Source of the DNA: Bacteroidota bacterium
GTDB taxonomy: Bacteria; Bacteroidota; Bacteroidia; SXHM01
DNA: 61,669 nucleotides
Assembly (NCBI GenBank): GCA_947479755.1
Contig: CANKAM010000019.1
Span: 1-61,669 of the forward strand
Direction: 5' to 3'
Shown: in pieces, positions 24,742 through 34,129 of the stretch
Layout: each line of letters opens with the position of its first letter
Position numbering within the stretch: the stretch's first letter is position 1
Position numbers and translations under genes: made by a program
The notes under the pieces: model-generated
Told to the model about the DNA's origin: nothing
Seen by the model: only the letters and a program-made list of their open reading frames with translations
The model's database searches: none

Positions 24742-27558
24742 ATGCCCAAAGATAATTCAATAAAATCCGTTCTCATCATCGGCAGTGGCCCAATCGTAAT
24801 CGGACAGGCTTGCGAATTTGATTATGCCGGTTCACAGGCTGCCCGCTCACTGAAAGAAGAAGGAATTGAAGTTTCACTTATCAATTCCAATCCGGCAACT
24901 ATTATGACCGACAAGGTAACTGCCGAGCATGTTTATCTGTTGCCGCTTACGCCTGCTTCCATCAAACAAATTCTGGAAGAGCGTAAGATTGATGCTGTAC
25001 TTCCTACCATGGGCGGACAAACGGCCTTGAATCTTGCCATCCGTTGCGAAGAAATGGGGCTTTGGAAAAAGTATGGTGTGAAAATGATTGGCGTAGATAT
25101 TCAGGCGATTGAAACCACAGAAAACCGTGAAGCTTTTCGTCAACTGATGGAAAAAATAGGAGTGGGTTGTGCCCCTTCAAAAATTGCCAACTCATTTCTG
25201 GAAGGAAAAGAGATAGCACAATGGATAGGATTTCCATTGGTTATCCGTCCTTCTTATACGCTGGGCGGAACAGGCGCTTCCTTTGTTCACACTCGTGAAG
25301 AATTTGATGCTGCTCTTACACGCGGATTGCATGCTTCACCAACGCACGAAGTATTGATTGACAAAGCCGTTCTCGGCTGGAAAGAATATGAGTTGGAATT
25401 GCTGCGCGATGCCAACGACAATGTGATTATTATTTGTTCCATCGAAAATTTTGACCCGATGGGAATTCATACAGGCGACTCCATTACGGTTGCACCTGCC
25501 ATGACTTTGTCTGATGCAACCTATCAGCGCATGCGCGATATGGCAATCTTGATGATGCGTTCCATCGGAAATTTTGCCGGAGGTTGCAATGTGCAGTTTG
25601 CCGTTAGTCCTGATGAAGCGGAAGATATTATTGCAATTGAAATTAATCCACGAGTTTCTCGTTCTTCTGCCTTGGCTTCAAAAGCAACGGGTTATCCGAT
25701 TGCAAAGATTGCCTCTAAACTGGCAATTGGTTATCACTTGGATGAATTGCAAAACCAAATTACCAAAAGCACTTCCGCATTTTTTGAACCTACATTGGAT
25801 TATGTAATTGTGAAAATTCCACGCTGGAATTTTGACAAGTTCAAAGGCTCTGACAGACAACTTGGTCTGCAGATGAAATCAGTTGGTGAGGTGATGGCAA
25901 TCGGAAGAAATTTTCAGGAAGCATTGCAAAAAGCTTGTCAATCTTTGGAGATAAAACGCAATGGGTTGGGAGCTGATGGCAAAGAATTGCGTAATCAGGA
26001 ACAACTTGTTGAGAGTCTGAAACGACCAAGTTGGAATCGTTTGTTCCATATCAAAGATGCAATGCAAATGGGTATTCCGTTTAAATCTATTCAGGCTCTT
26101 ACGCGCATCGATCCTTGGTTTTTGCATCAGATTGAGGAACTCGTTTTCGTTGAAAAAGAAATTTCAAAATATACTATTGACACCATTCCTTATGATTTGT
26201 TGAAAGAATCAAAGCAGAAAGGCTATGCCGACAGACAAATTGCACATTTGCTGCGTTGTCTTGAAAGCGAGGTTTTCAATAAACGCAACGAAATGGGAAT
26301 AAAGCGTGTTTATAAATTAGTTGACACGTGCGCTGCAGAGTTTGAAGCAAAAACACCTTATTACTATTCAACGTTTGAAGACGAAAACGAATCGGTTGTT
26401 TCGGATAAAAAGAAAATTGTGGTCTTAGGCTCGGGCCCAAACAGAATAGGACAGGGTATAGAGTTTGATTATTCCTGCGTTCACGGGGTTTTGGCTGCAA
26501 AAGAATGCGGCTACGAAACCATTATGATTAACTGTAATCCAGAAACAGTCTCAACTGATTTTGATATTGCCGACAAGCTTTATTTCGAGCCGGTTTTCTG
26601 GGAACATATTTACGACATCATTCTGCACGAAAAGCCCGAAGGAGTTATCGTGCAGTTAGGCGGACAAACCGCTTTGAAACTTGCCGAAAAGCTGGAGCGC
26701 TATGGAATAAAAATAATAGGTACAGATTATAAATCATTGGACCTGGCAGAAGACCGTGGAAGTTTTTCAACCTTGTTGAAAGAGAATAATATTCCTTATC
26801 CTAAATTTGGTGTTATTGAAGACGCGGAGAATGCAATTAAACTTTCACGCGAATTGGGTTTCCCTCTGTTGGTGCGCCCTTCCTACGTTTTGGGCGGACA
26901 AAGCATGAAGATTGTAATCAACGAACAAGAGTTGGAAGAACACGTTGTTAATTTGTTGCGTGATATTCCGGGAAACAAAGTTTTGTTGGATCATTTTCTC
27001 GAGAAAGCTATTGAAGCAGAATCGGATTCTATCTGCGATGGCAAGGATGTTTACATCATCGGGATTATGGAACACATTGAGCCCGCAGGTATCCACAGCG
27101 GTGACTCATTTGCGGTGCTTCCTGCTTTTGACCTTAGTCCAAACGTGATGAAACAGATTGAAGACCACACCAGAAAAATTGCGGTTGCTTTAAAAACTGT
27201 TGGACTTCTCAATATTCAATTCGCCATAAAAGATGAAGTGGTATATGTGATTGAAGCAAATCCACGCGCTTCGCGCACGGTTCCTTTCATTGCTAAAGCT
27301 TATGACGAGCCGTATGTGAACTACGCCACCAAAGTTATGCTGAGAGAAAAGAAAGTGAAAGACTTTACCTTTAATCCGATACTAAAGGGTTATGCCATAA
27401 AAATTCCGGTATTCTCATTTGATAAATTTCCGAATGTGAATAAGGAACTTGGACCGGAGATGAAATCAACAGGAGAAGCCATTCAGTTTATTGATGATTT
27501 GCACGATGAGTTTTTTCAGAAAATTTATTCTGAACGGAATCTTTACCTCAGTCGCTAA
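24742..27558 (+). CDS. carB: Carbamoyl-phosphate synthase large subunit (short form)
   Basis: This enzyme makes carbamoyl phosphate from bicarbonate, ammonia and two ATP for pyrimidine and arginine synthesis, working with the small glutaminase subunit, which is not in this window. Two ATP-grasp halves are clear, each opening with a related motif: VLIIGSGPIVIGQACEFDYA at residues 9-28 and VVLGSGPNRIGQGIEFDYS near 558. Metal/ATP motifs EINPRVSRSSALASKATGYP and VIEANPRASRTVPFIAKAY are present. At 938 residues it ends soon after the second half and lacks the roughly 130-residue C-terminal MGS-like allosteric domain of the 1070-residue enzymes. That short length is, as I recall, usual in several Bacteroidota lineages. 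Confidence 0.96.
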   Translation: MPKDNSIKSVLIIGSGPIVIGQACEFDYAGSQAARSLKEEGIEVSLINSNPATIMTDKVTAEHVYLLPLTPASIKQILEERKIDAVLPTMGGQTALNLAIRCEEMGLWKKYGVKMIGVDIQAIETTENREAFRQLMEKIGVGCAPSKIANSFLEGKEIAQWIGFPLVIRPSYTLGGTGASFVHTREEFDAALTRGLHASPTHEVLIDKAVLGWKEYELELLRDANDNVIIICSIENFDPMGIHTGDSITVAPAMTLSDATYQRMRDMAILMMRSIGNFAGGCNVQFAVSPDEAEDIIAIEINPRVSRSSALASKATGYPIAKIASKLAIGYHLDELQNQITKSTSAFFEPTLDYVIVKIPRWNFDKFKGSDRQLGLQMKSVGEVMAIGRNFQEALQKACQSLEIKRNGLGADGKELRNQEQLVESLKRPSWNRLFHIKDAMQMGIPFKSIQALTRIDPWFLHQIEELVFVEKEISKYTIDTIPYDLLKESKQKGYADRQIAHLLRCLESEVFNKRNEMGIKRVYKLVDTCAAEFEAKTPYYYSTFEDENESVVSDKKKIVVLGSGPNRIGQGIEFDYSCVHGVLAAKECGYETIMINCNPETVSTDFDIADKLYFEPVFWEHIYDIILHEKPEGVIVQLGGQTALKLAEKLERYGIKIIGTDYKSLDLAEDRGSFSTLLKENNIPYPKFGVIEDAENAIKLSRELGFPLLVRPSYVLGGQSMKIVINEQELEEHVVNLLRDIPGNKVLLDHFLEKAIEAESDSICDGKDVYIIGIMEHIEPAGIHSGDSFAVLPAFDLSPNVMKQIEDHTRKIAVALKTVGLLNIQFAIKDEVVYVIEANPRASRTVPFIAKAYDEPYVNYATKVMLREKKVKDFTFNPILKGYAIKIPVFSFDKFPNVNKELGPEMKSTGEAIQFIDDLHDEFFQKIYSERNLYLSR

Positions 27559-27567
27559 AATTTCAAG

Positions 27568-27798
27568 ATGATAAGACTCGTTCTTGTTCTTGTTTTAATT
27601 TATGCCGTTTACAACTTTGTATTTAAAGTCATAGTTCCTCTTGCTGCACGTTCGTTTGTAAACAAAGCACAGCAAGATATGCAGGAACGCATGCGTCAGA
27701 TGCAGGATCAGCAGCGAAAACCTGAAGGCGAAATAAATATTTCAAAGAAAGGTAAAGCGAATGATGGTGAGTATGTGGATTATGAAGAAGTGAAATAA
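27568..27798 (+). CDS. DUF4834-like small membrane protein
   Basis: This 76-residue protein has one N-terminal membrane helix (IRLVLVLVLIYAVYNFVFKV), then a basic/Gln/Met-rich helix (NKAQQDMQERMRQMQDQQRK) and an acidic tail (GEYVDYEEVK). Size and layout match the Bacteroidota family DUF4834, which is usually found next to YfhO-type genes, as here. Function is unknown. It starts 9 bp after carB and ends 10 bp before the YfhO gene, so the three are likely co-transcribed. Confidence 0.8.
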   Translation: MIRLVLVLVLIYAVYNFVFKVIVPLAARSFVNKAQQDMQERMRQMQDQQRKPEGEINISKKGKANDGEYVDYEEVK

Positions 27799-27808
27799 AA
27801 CCAGAAAA

Positions 27809-30244
27809 ATGAAAAATATCAATTTCAAGTCCTTGCTTCCGCACCTGATTGCTGTGGTTGCTTTTATTGTGGTAACGTTAGCTTATCTGCATCCGCTGCT
27901 CGAAGGCAAAGTGGTTTATCAGGGTGATATTACCAACTTCACCGGGATGTCTAAAGAGCTGAAAGATTTTCGTGAAAAGACTGGTGAAGAAGCTTTGTGG
28001 ACCAATTCTATGTTTGGTGGAATGCCTGCGTATCAGATTTCGGTTTTGTATCCTAATAATCTGGTGAAATATGTGGATAGTGCTTTGGAATTGGGCTTAC
28101 CGCGTCCCGCCAATTATCTTTTCCTTTTGATGCTTGGTTTTTATTTTCTGCTCATTATGCTGAATGTGGATTGGCGACTCGCCATTGCAGGAGCATTTGC
28201 TTTTGCGCTCGCTTCGTATTCCGTTATAATTATTGAGGCAGGACATAACTCAAAAGTTCATGCCATGGCATATATGGCTCCTGTGGTTGGCTCTATTTTA
28301 CTAGCTTATCGCGGAAGGATATTGTTGGGTGCTGCACTTACGGCCTTGTTTCTTGCTTTGCAGATTTCTACCAATCACCTGCAGATTACCTATTATTTGC
28401 TGCTTACAGTTTTGTTGTTGGGCGCGGTGAAATTGGTTTATGCAGTAATAGAAAAAACACTTCCTGCTTTTTTGAAAGCTACAGGAGTTCTTGTGATTGC
28501 AGCTGTAATTGCCCTTCTTCCGAACATCACTAACTTATGGGCAACGTATGAATACGGTCAATATACCATGCGCGGGAAATCGGATTTGAGTTCTGATTTG
28601 GCTGCAGGTAAAGAAGGTCTTTCGCAGAAATATGCAACGGACTGGAGTTACGGAATTGGTGAATCGATGACCTTGTTAATTCCTAATTTTAAAGGTGGTG
28701 GTTCTAACGGTGAGCTTGACACAAAATCAGAAACCTATCAGGCTTTGATTGACAATAAAATTCCGAAAAGTCAGGCTGTTGGAATTATTAAAAACCTTCC
28801 GCTTTACTGGGGCGACCAGCCTTTTACATCAGGACCAGTTTACCTCGGAGCAATAATTTGTTTCCTGTTTATACTGGGATTATTTACCATAAAAGGAAAT
28901 GATAAATGGTGGTTGCTGGCTGCTGCTATTCTTTCCATTGTGCTATCGTGGGGGAGAAATTTTCCTGCGGTTACTGATTTTTTCTTCTCCTATTTTCCGG
29001 GCTATAACAAGTTCCGGGCGGTTTCCATGACGTTGGTAATTGCGCAGTTTGTCTTTCCGGTTATGGCTTTACTTGCGTTGAAAAATGTTTTTTCGGGTGA
29101 AATTCCTGCAACAGAATTGAAAAAGAAACTGATTTATTCGCTATCAATAGTTGGTGGCATTTGTCTGTTATTTGTGCTCATGCCCGGAATGTTTTTCGAC
29201 TTTACGGCAGCAGCAGATGAAAGACTTAAAGGATCAGGTTATCCAGAGTGGCTGATTGACGCAATCCGTGACGACCGCAAAGGTTTATTAAGCAGCGATG
29301 CACTGCGTTCCCTTGTTTTTATTTTGCTTTCAGGCGCAATTATTTGGTTGGTTATGTTGAATAAACTGAAGAAAGAAATTGCAATGGCATTGTTTGCTGT
29401 TTTGGTTCTTGTTGACATGCTGCCTGTTGATTTGCGTTACCTGAACAAAAGCAATTTTGTAAATAAAAATAAAGCCGAAAAACCTTTCACTGCAACACCT
29501 GCCGATAAAATTATCCTGGAAGATAAAGACCCTGATTTCCGTGTTTTAAACCTTGCAGCAAATACTTTTAACGATGCAAGCACCTCTTATTTTCACAAAT
29601 CAATTGGTGGATACCATGGTGCAAAATTGAAGCGTTATCAGGAATTAATTGACCAGCACATCAGCAAGAATAATATCAAAGTATTGAATATGCTGAACAC
29701 AAAATATGTGATAATGCCGGGTGAAGGCAATCAGCCGCCAATGCCACAGCAAAACCCTGGTGCGCTTGGCAATGCATGGTTTGTTTATGAAATTAATTGG
29801 GCTGCAAATCCTGATTCTGAAATTACTGCACTCAACAATTTTGAACCTAAATTCACGGCTGTTATTGATAAGCAATTTGAAAAGGATTTACAGGGTTTTA
29901 CTTCGCAGGCAGATTCATTAGCGCAAATAAAACTGACGGATTACAAGCCCAATCACCTTACCTATCAATCAAAAGCTACTGCCGAGCAATTGGCTGTTTT
30001 CTCTGAGATTTATTACGACAAAGGATGGAATGCTTATGTAGATGGCAAGCTAACACCGCACTTCCGTGCCAACTTTATTTTGCGTGCTATGAGGGTTCCG
30101 GCAGGTGAGCATAAAGTGGAATTCAAATTTGAGCCTTCAACGTACTATACAGGTGAGAAGATTGCATTAGCGGGTTCAATATTATTATTTCTGATAGTTG
30201 GGGGTGCAGCTTTTGTTTCACTGAAAGATGGTGAATCAAAATAG
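27809..30244 (+). CDS. YfhO family membrane protein, putative glycosyltransferase-like (GT-C)
   Basis: This 811-residue protein has about twelve membrane helices in its first 560 residues and a large extracytoplasmic C-terminal domain, with a last helix at about 785-803. YfhO landmarks are an extracellular loop after helix 1 (YQGDITNFTGMSKELKDFR), WTNSMFGGMPAYQI and, near the C-terminus, YDKGWNAYVDG. Members resemble GT-C lipid-linked sugar transferases; some decorate teichoic acids in Firmicutes, but the Bacteroidota substrate is unknown. It overlaps the next glycosyltransferase gene by 17 bp, which supports a joint role in surface glycan assembly. Confidence 0.9.
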   Translation: MKNINFKSLLPHLIAVVAFIVVTLAYLHPLLEGKVVYQGDITNFTGMSKELKDFREKTGEEALWTNSMFGGMPAYQISVLYPNNLVKYVDSALELGLPRPANYLFLLMLGFYFLLIMLNVDWRLAIAGAFAFALASYSVIIIEAGHNSKVHAMAYMAPVVGSILLAYRGRILLGAALTALFLALQISTNHLQITYYLLLTVLLLGAVKLVYAVIEKTLPAFLKATGVLVIAAVIALLPNITNLWATYEYGQYTMRGKSDLSSDLAAGKEGLSQKYATDWSYGIGESMTLLIPNFKGGGSNGELDTKSETYQALIDNKIPKSQAVGIIKNLPLYWGDQPFTSGPVYLGAIICFLFILGLFTIKGNDKWWLLAAAILSIVLSWGRNFPAVTDFFFSYFPGYNKFRAVSMTLVIAQFVFPVMALLALKNVFSGEIPATELKKKLIYSLSIVGGICLLFVLMPGMFFDFTAAADERLKGSGYPEWLIDAIRDDRKGLLSSDALRSLVFILLSGAIIWLVMLNKLKKEIAMALFAVLVLVDMLPVDLRYLNKSNFVNKNKAEKPFTATPADKIILEDKDPDFRVLNLAANTFNDASTSYFHKSIGGYHGAKLKRYQELIDQHISKNNIKVLNMLNTKYVIMPGEGNQPPMPQQNPGALGNAWFVYEINWAANPDSEITALNNFEPKFTAVIDKQFEKDLQGFTSQADSLAQIKLTDYKPNHLTYQSKATAEQLAVFSEIYYDKGWNAYVDGKLTPHFRANFILRAMRVPAGEHKVEFKFEPSTYYTGEKIALAGSILLFLIVGGAAFVSLKDGESK

Positions 30245-31544
30245 AAAAACAGTTCTCATCATCACCTACTACTGGCCGCCCAGCGGTGGTGCAGGTGTTC
30301 AGCGTTGGTTGAAAACGGTGAAGTATTTGCGTGAGTATGGTTGGGAACCGATTGTTTACACGCCCGAAAATCCGGAAGCACCTGCAATTGATAATTCTTT
30401 ACTGAAAGACATTCCCGAAGGAGTAAAGGTTTTGAAGCAACCTATATGGGAACCGTATTCTTTTTACAAGAAATTTCTTGGGTTGAAAAAGGATGAAAAA
30501 ATAAACGCAGGTTTTCTCACTGAGAAAAAAAAGCCTGGCTTGGCAGAAAAAATTGCAGTATGGATTCGAGGCAACCTGTTTATTCCTGATGCGCGAAAAT
30601 ACTGGGTAAAGCCATCGGTTGAATATTTGGCTAAATACTTGCGTTCGCATCCTATTGATGCTGTGGTGTCAACCGGGCCGCCACATAGCATGCATTTGAT
30701 TGCATTGGGTTTGAAAGAGAAATCAGGTATTCCGTGGTTGGCTGATTTTCGTGACCCCTGGACTAACATTGATTTTTATGACAAACTGATGTTGACTAAA
30801 GGAGCTGATGCAAAACACCGCGAATTGGAAAAAGCTGTCCTGAAAAATGCAGATGTTGTTACTTCTATCGGCAGGCAAATGGCGGATGAGTTTTTGCAAT
30901 TAGGTGCTAAACGGGTTGATGTTGTTGCTAACGGTTTTGATGAAACTGATTTTTCTTTTAGCAATGTTACATTAGATACTAGTTTTTCCATCAGCCACAT
31001 TGGCTCCATTAATAAGGACAGAAACAACGAGACATTCTGGAGTGCAGTGAAAGAACTGTGTAATGAAGTTCCACAGTTCAAAGAAAATCTAAAAATAAAA
31101 TTAGTGGGTAAGACCGACCATGCAGTGTTGGAAAGCCTTGAAAAATTCGGCCTGCAGCAGTATCTTGAAAAGACTGAATACCTGCCGCATGACGAAGTGC
31201 TGAAGAAATCCATGTCAACGCAGGTGTTGTTATTGTTGCTGAACAATACTCCCAATGCAAAAGGAATTATGACAGGTAAATTCTACGAATACCTTGCTGC
31301 CAAACGCCCCATTATCTGCATTGGCCCGCAGGATGGTGAGGCAGCAAAAACACTGGAAGAAACAGCATCAGGAAAAGTAGCAGGGTTTGAGGACAAACAA
31401 AAAATGAAGTCAATTCTGAAAGAATATTTTGAAAAATATCAGCAGAATAATTTAAAAGTAGAGAGTGCTGCTATTGATAATTATTCGCGCAGGAAGTTGA
31501 CGGGCAGGTTTGCGGAGTTGCTGGAAGAAATTGCTAAACATTAA
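30228..31544 (+). CDS. Glycosyltransferase, GT4-like
   Basis: This 438-residue protein has an N-terminal GT-B opening (LIITYYWPPSGGAGVQRWLK), then the conserved TGPPHSMH and LADFRDPWTNIDFYDK segments. The C-terminal Rossmann half contains a donor-site region (LPHDEVLKKSMSTQVLLLLL, GIMTGKFYEYLAAKRPI). It should transfer a sugar from a nucleotide donor at the inner face of the membrane. Its start lies inside the 3' end of the YfhO gene, so it closes the carB-DUF4834-YfhO-GT run. Acceptor and sugar are unknown. Confidence 0.9.
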   Translation: MVNQNRKTVLIITYYWPPSGGAGVQRWLKTVKYLREYGWEPIVYTPENPEAPAIDNSLLKDIPEGVKVLKQPIWEPYSFYKKFLGLKKDEKINAGFLTEKKKPGLAEKIAVWIRGNLFIPDARKYWVKPSVEYLAKYLRSHPIDAVVSTGPPHSMHLIALGLKEKSGIPWLADFRDPWTNIDFYDKLMLTKGADAKHRELEKAVLKNADVVTSIGRQMADEFLQLGAKRVDVVANGFDETDFSFSNVTLDTSFSISHIGSINKDRNNETFWSAVKELCNEVPQFKENLKIKLVGKTDHAVLESLEKFGLQQYLEKTEYLPHDEVLKKSMSTQVLLLLLNNTPNAKGIMTGKFYEYLAAKRPIICIGPQDGEAAKTLEETASGKVAGFEDKQKMKSILKEYFEKYQQNNLKVESAAIDNYSRRKLTGRFAELLEEIAKH

Positions 31545-31549
31545 AAAGG

Positions 31550-31702
31550 AGCCCCATCGGGGCGGCCTGTTTGTAGCTATCAGATTTTATTTTTGTTTAG
31601 CTCCGTAGGAGCGACCTGAAATATAATGTGAATAGGCCGCCCCGATGGGGCTTGGTTTTTTAACTCTTCCCTTTTTCTACCAACAGGTCGTCCCTACGGG
31701 AC
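31550..31702. repeat. Compound palindromic repeat between convergent genes
   Basis: A perfect 19-bp inverted repeat starts AGCCCCATCGGGGCGGCCT (31550-31568) and is mirrored at 31634-31652. Inside and beyond it lies a second pair: GCTCCGTAGGAGCGACCTG (31600-31618) and an imperfect mirror at 31684-31702. This is a dispersed repeat type common between genes in this phylum. It fills the gap between two convergent glycosyltransferase genes. Confidence 0.85.
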
Positions 31703-31712
31703 TGGTTTGCAA

Positions 31713-32762
31713 TTACCTGATAATAGCTACTAATTTCTCTTCCCTTTTTTCCTCTGTAAAATTTTCCATAATACGTTGACGTGCTTTTTTTGCAAGTGTT
31801 GCTTTGTCGGATTTCACCGCTTCTTCTACTAAGTTTTTTAGCAGCGCAACATCTTTCCTTTTTAAAATAAATCCTGTATCACCAATAATATCAGGTATTC
31901 CGAAAACATCGGAACCAATTGGGATGCACTCACACAACATAGCTTCGCAGAGTGCATTGGGAAAACCTTCGGCAATGGAGAGTTGAAAATAAAATTCGTG
32001 CTGACTGTAATAATTAATCAGTTCAGTATGCGGCACAGGCGACAGCAGTGTTATGTTTTTTGATAATTGCAAATGATCAAGTTCGTCTTTCACGCCCAAC
32101 AATGTAAAATTATAATCGGGACAACGTTTTGCCAGTTCAATTATTAGATCTATTCCCTTGCGGTAGAATGTTGAGCCTTTTGCATTGACGGCAACGGTTA
32201 AAAATGAATTAGGCTTTTTTAAACCTTGTGTTTTAATAAACAGCGTACTATCATACCCATAATTAATTTCTGTAAAGGGTGTTTCCACATTTTTGCAGAA
32301 GGCTTTATAGCCCTGTTGCAAAAAATCAGAATCTGAATACGTGTAATTACTTAACACCATGCTTTTATGTACCGGCATTACATGTGTTGAGTTTTTAATA
32401 CTAAAACAGGTGGCTGCCGACATCAGTTTTTTATTGTGATTGCCATAGTTGATACTCGGAAACGAATAACACTCGGTGCCACACAAAATAAGATAGCAGG
32501 GTTTGTTAAACAGTTTGCCATACAGCGTTGGCAGCAGCGTATGATAATCTGCAAACTCGCACACAATAGCTTTGCAAGTCCAGATGTGAACGAGCAGAAA
32601 AATCTTTTCTCTGATTAATTCAAGCGGTGTTAACAGTTTGTGTTTGGGATTAAACGAAAACGAAACAACCTCAAAATTCCGTGCAAGTAACTCGCGGTCT
32701 TTTAATACAAAAGAGGAGGGGGTTTTATAGATGAAGAGTAGTTTCGGTTTTGAAGCTGACAA
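31713..32762 (-). CDS. Glycosyltransferase family 4 protein
   Basis: This 349-residue GT-B protein has an N-terminal Rossmann half (LLFIYKTPSSFVLKDRELL) and a C-terminal half with the GT4 signature around the donor site (GVKDELDHLQ, SIAEGFPNALCEAMLCECIP, GSDVFGIPDIIGDTGFI). The EGFPNALCE part carries the conserved Glu-x7-Glu pattern. No signal peptide is seen. It follows the methyltransferase gene on the same strand with 1 bp between them, so the two are one operon, probably for a surface polysaccharide or glycolipid. Confidence 0.92.
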   Translation of the reverse strand: MSASKPKLLFIYKTPSSFVLKDRELLARNFEVVSFSFNPKHKLLTPLELIREKIFLLVHIWTCKAIVCEFADYHTLLPTLYGKLFNKPCYLILCGTECYSFPSINYGNHNKKLMSAATCFSIKNSTHVMPVHKSMVLSNYTYSDSDFLQQGYKAFCKNVETPFTEINYGYDSTLFIKTQGLKKPNSFLTVAVNAKGSTFYRKGIDLIIELAKRCPDYNFTLLGVKDELDHLQLSKNITLLSPVPHTELINYYSQHEFYFQLSIAEGFPNALCEAMLCECIPIGSDVFGIPDIIGDTGFILKRKDVALLKNLVEEAVKSDKATLAKKARQRIMENFTEEKREEKLVAIIR

Positions 32763-32763
32763 C

Positions 32764-33474
32764 TTACAGAAGTCTGGTTTTTACGCTTTCAATGCCGTTT
32801 TCAATCGAAGACATTTTATGAAAATCCTCCACCGCCTTGTAAGGCTTTAACAATATCCATTGGTAGTCGGCCTCTTTGTGGCGGATGCAATAATTCTCCA
32901 AGCGTTCAAGGTAAAACCCGTTGGGGTAAACACTGTTCAGTAAATCGTTGGTATAAATAGGCTGGTCAATAATCTGCAAGCCTTCGGGATGTTTTTTGTG
33001 CAGCCATTCCTGGTAAAATGGAGTAGGAGTGTTGATAGCAACAGTGCCATCAATGCTGATATTGCTGCGTATGGTAGCAAACAGATTTTTGTGATGCTCA
33101 ACCGGTATGTGTTCAATCACATCGGGCAGCACCACAAAGTCAAACGTAACATCGTGCTTAAAATCCACCATATCCGAAACCACAAACTGAATGTTGCCTC
33201 TTTTGCTGTGTATCTTTTTTGCCAGTTCTATTCCTTCGGGGCTTATGTCGCAAGCCACTACCATGCCTTTGTTCAGGTAATCGGCCATCAGTCCGGTAAC
33301 CTGCCCAACGCCACAACCAATTTCCAGTACACGATGATGTTTCTGCAAACCCGCAGCAATTAATTTTTTCAGAATAAGGCGGTGTCTGCGGTTTAAACCA
33401 AGTTTGGTGTATTCCTCAGAAAAGTTGTTGTAAAAACCTTCTATGTCTTTCTTTTCCATTTTTTGTGTTGCCAA
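32764..33474 (-). CDS. Class I SAM-dependent methyltransferase
   Basis: This 236-residue cytosolic protein has SAM motif I (VLEIGCGVGQVTGLM, about residues 45-59), an acidic motif II (VACDISPEGIELA), and the motif-IV region with FVVLPDVIEHI. It resembles UbiG/Coq3-like small-molecule or sugar methyltransferases. Its stop lies 1 bp from the start of the downstream glycosyltransferase, so methylation of a sugar or glycolipid is the likeliest job. The exact substrate cannot be read. Confidence 0.9.
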   Translation of the reverse strand: MATQKMEKKDIEGFYNNFSEEYTKLGLNRRHRLILKKLIAAGLQKHHRVLEIGCGVGQVTGLMADYLNKGMVVACDISPEGIELAKKIHSKRGNIQFVVSDMVDFKHDVTFDFVVLPDVIEHIPVEHHKNLFATIRSNISIDGTVAINTPTPFYQEWLHKKHPEGLQIIDQPIYTNDLLNSVYPNGFYLERLENYCIRHKEADYQWILLKPYKAVEDFHKMSSIENGIESVKTRLL

Positions 33475-33500
33475 AAGTAAATTAATTTACAAAAGCCTGT

Positions 33501-33863
33501 TTACCCTGCTTGTCTTTCCTTTTTCAATCGGTCAAGAAACTCCGAAACAATTTTAAGGTCGTCCAGGCTGCTGTTGTTGAGTTGCGTCATTACATCGGGC
33601 AGCATTTTATCGCTGCGGATGGCTTGCAGCGGATGGTTAGGTATGTCAGCGGCCTCGTTATCGGGTTGCCATATAAATAGGTCGGAGGGTTGACAGTTCA
33701 AACCCAGACAAAGCTTCTCAATATCGTCATATTTTATGTGTCGCTGTTCATTCTTTAATAATCTGCTTGCATTTTGCGGACTAATTCCATTATTTATCAT
33801 CCATAAACGAGCATTTGATATATTTCTTAGGTTAAATAAGTTTTTAAGATTATTATTTATCAT
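33501..33863 (-). CDS. XRE-family helix-turn-helix regulator
   Basis: This 120-residue protein has an N-terminal Cro/CI-type helix-turn-helix (about residues 7-62: ISNARLWMINNGISPQNASR as helices 1-3, then IKYDDIEKLCLGLNCQPSDL as the conserved last helices and turn). The C-terminal 55 residues are helical and acidic and may dimerise (NNSSLDDLKIVSEFLDRLKK). The regulator is divergent from the unknown 319-residue gene. The 299 bp between them hold inverted and forward 21-bp repeats, so it probably binds there and controls itself and its neighbour. Confidence 0.88.
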   Translation of the reverse strand: MINNNLKNLFNLRNISNARLWMINNGISPQNASRLLKNEQRHIKYDDIEKLCLGLNCQPSDLFIWQPDNEAADIPNHPLQAIRSDKMLPDVMTQLNNSSLDDLKIVSEFLDRLKKERQAG

Positions 33864-33868
33864 ATAAA

Positions 33869-33931
33869 TATTTATGTTTTAAATATGTAATTAATTAATT
33901 TACTGCTGTATCTTTTTAATTTATTGCTGTA
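33869..33931 (-). promoter_or_regulatory. Three inverted 21-bp repeat units upstream of the XRE gene
   Basis: Read on the minus strand, units begin at 33931 (TACAGCAATAAA), 33910 (TACAGCAGTAAA) and 33889 (TACATATTTAAA), exactly 21 bp apart. They end 5 bp before the regulator's start codon at 33863, so they cover its promoter region. They carry the same core as the forward array on the other side. Confidence 0.75.
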
Positions 33932-33961
33932 TTTTATTATTTTAATTACTAAATTATAACT

Positions 33962-34129
33962 TACAGCAATAAAATTGATACAAACATATATAAAATTATA
34001 ACATAAAATAATTATATAGTAACATATAGTAATTAAATTAACACTTACAATAAATAAATAAATACTTACATTAATAAAATTATAAAATACAGTAACAAAA
34101 TTACAATTTACATTAATAAAATAATAACA
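33962..34129 (+). repeat. Eight-unit tandem array with exact 21-bp period
   Basis: Units start at 33962, 33983, 34004, 34025, 34046, 34067, 34088 and 34109. The consensus is roughly TACAGTAATAAAATTATA. The best copies are at 33962 (TACAGCAATAAAATTGATAC), 34067 and 34088 (TACAGTAACAAAATTACAAT); the unit at 34004 is weak. A period of 21 bp is two turns of B-DNA, so all units face the same side of the helix. The array is extremely AT-rich and ends next to the -7 element of the plus-strand gene. Confidence 0.8.

Noticed and set aside
33962-34129. The 21-bp array as a CRISPR or a plasmid-type replication origin
   Set aside because: There are no unique spacers as in CRISPR and no cas genes. No replication initiator gene or DnaA box cluster is present, and the array lies at promoters, so an operator array fits better.
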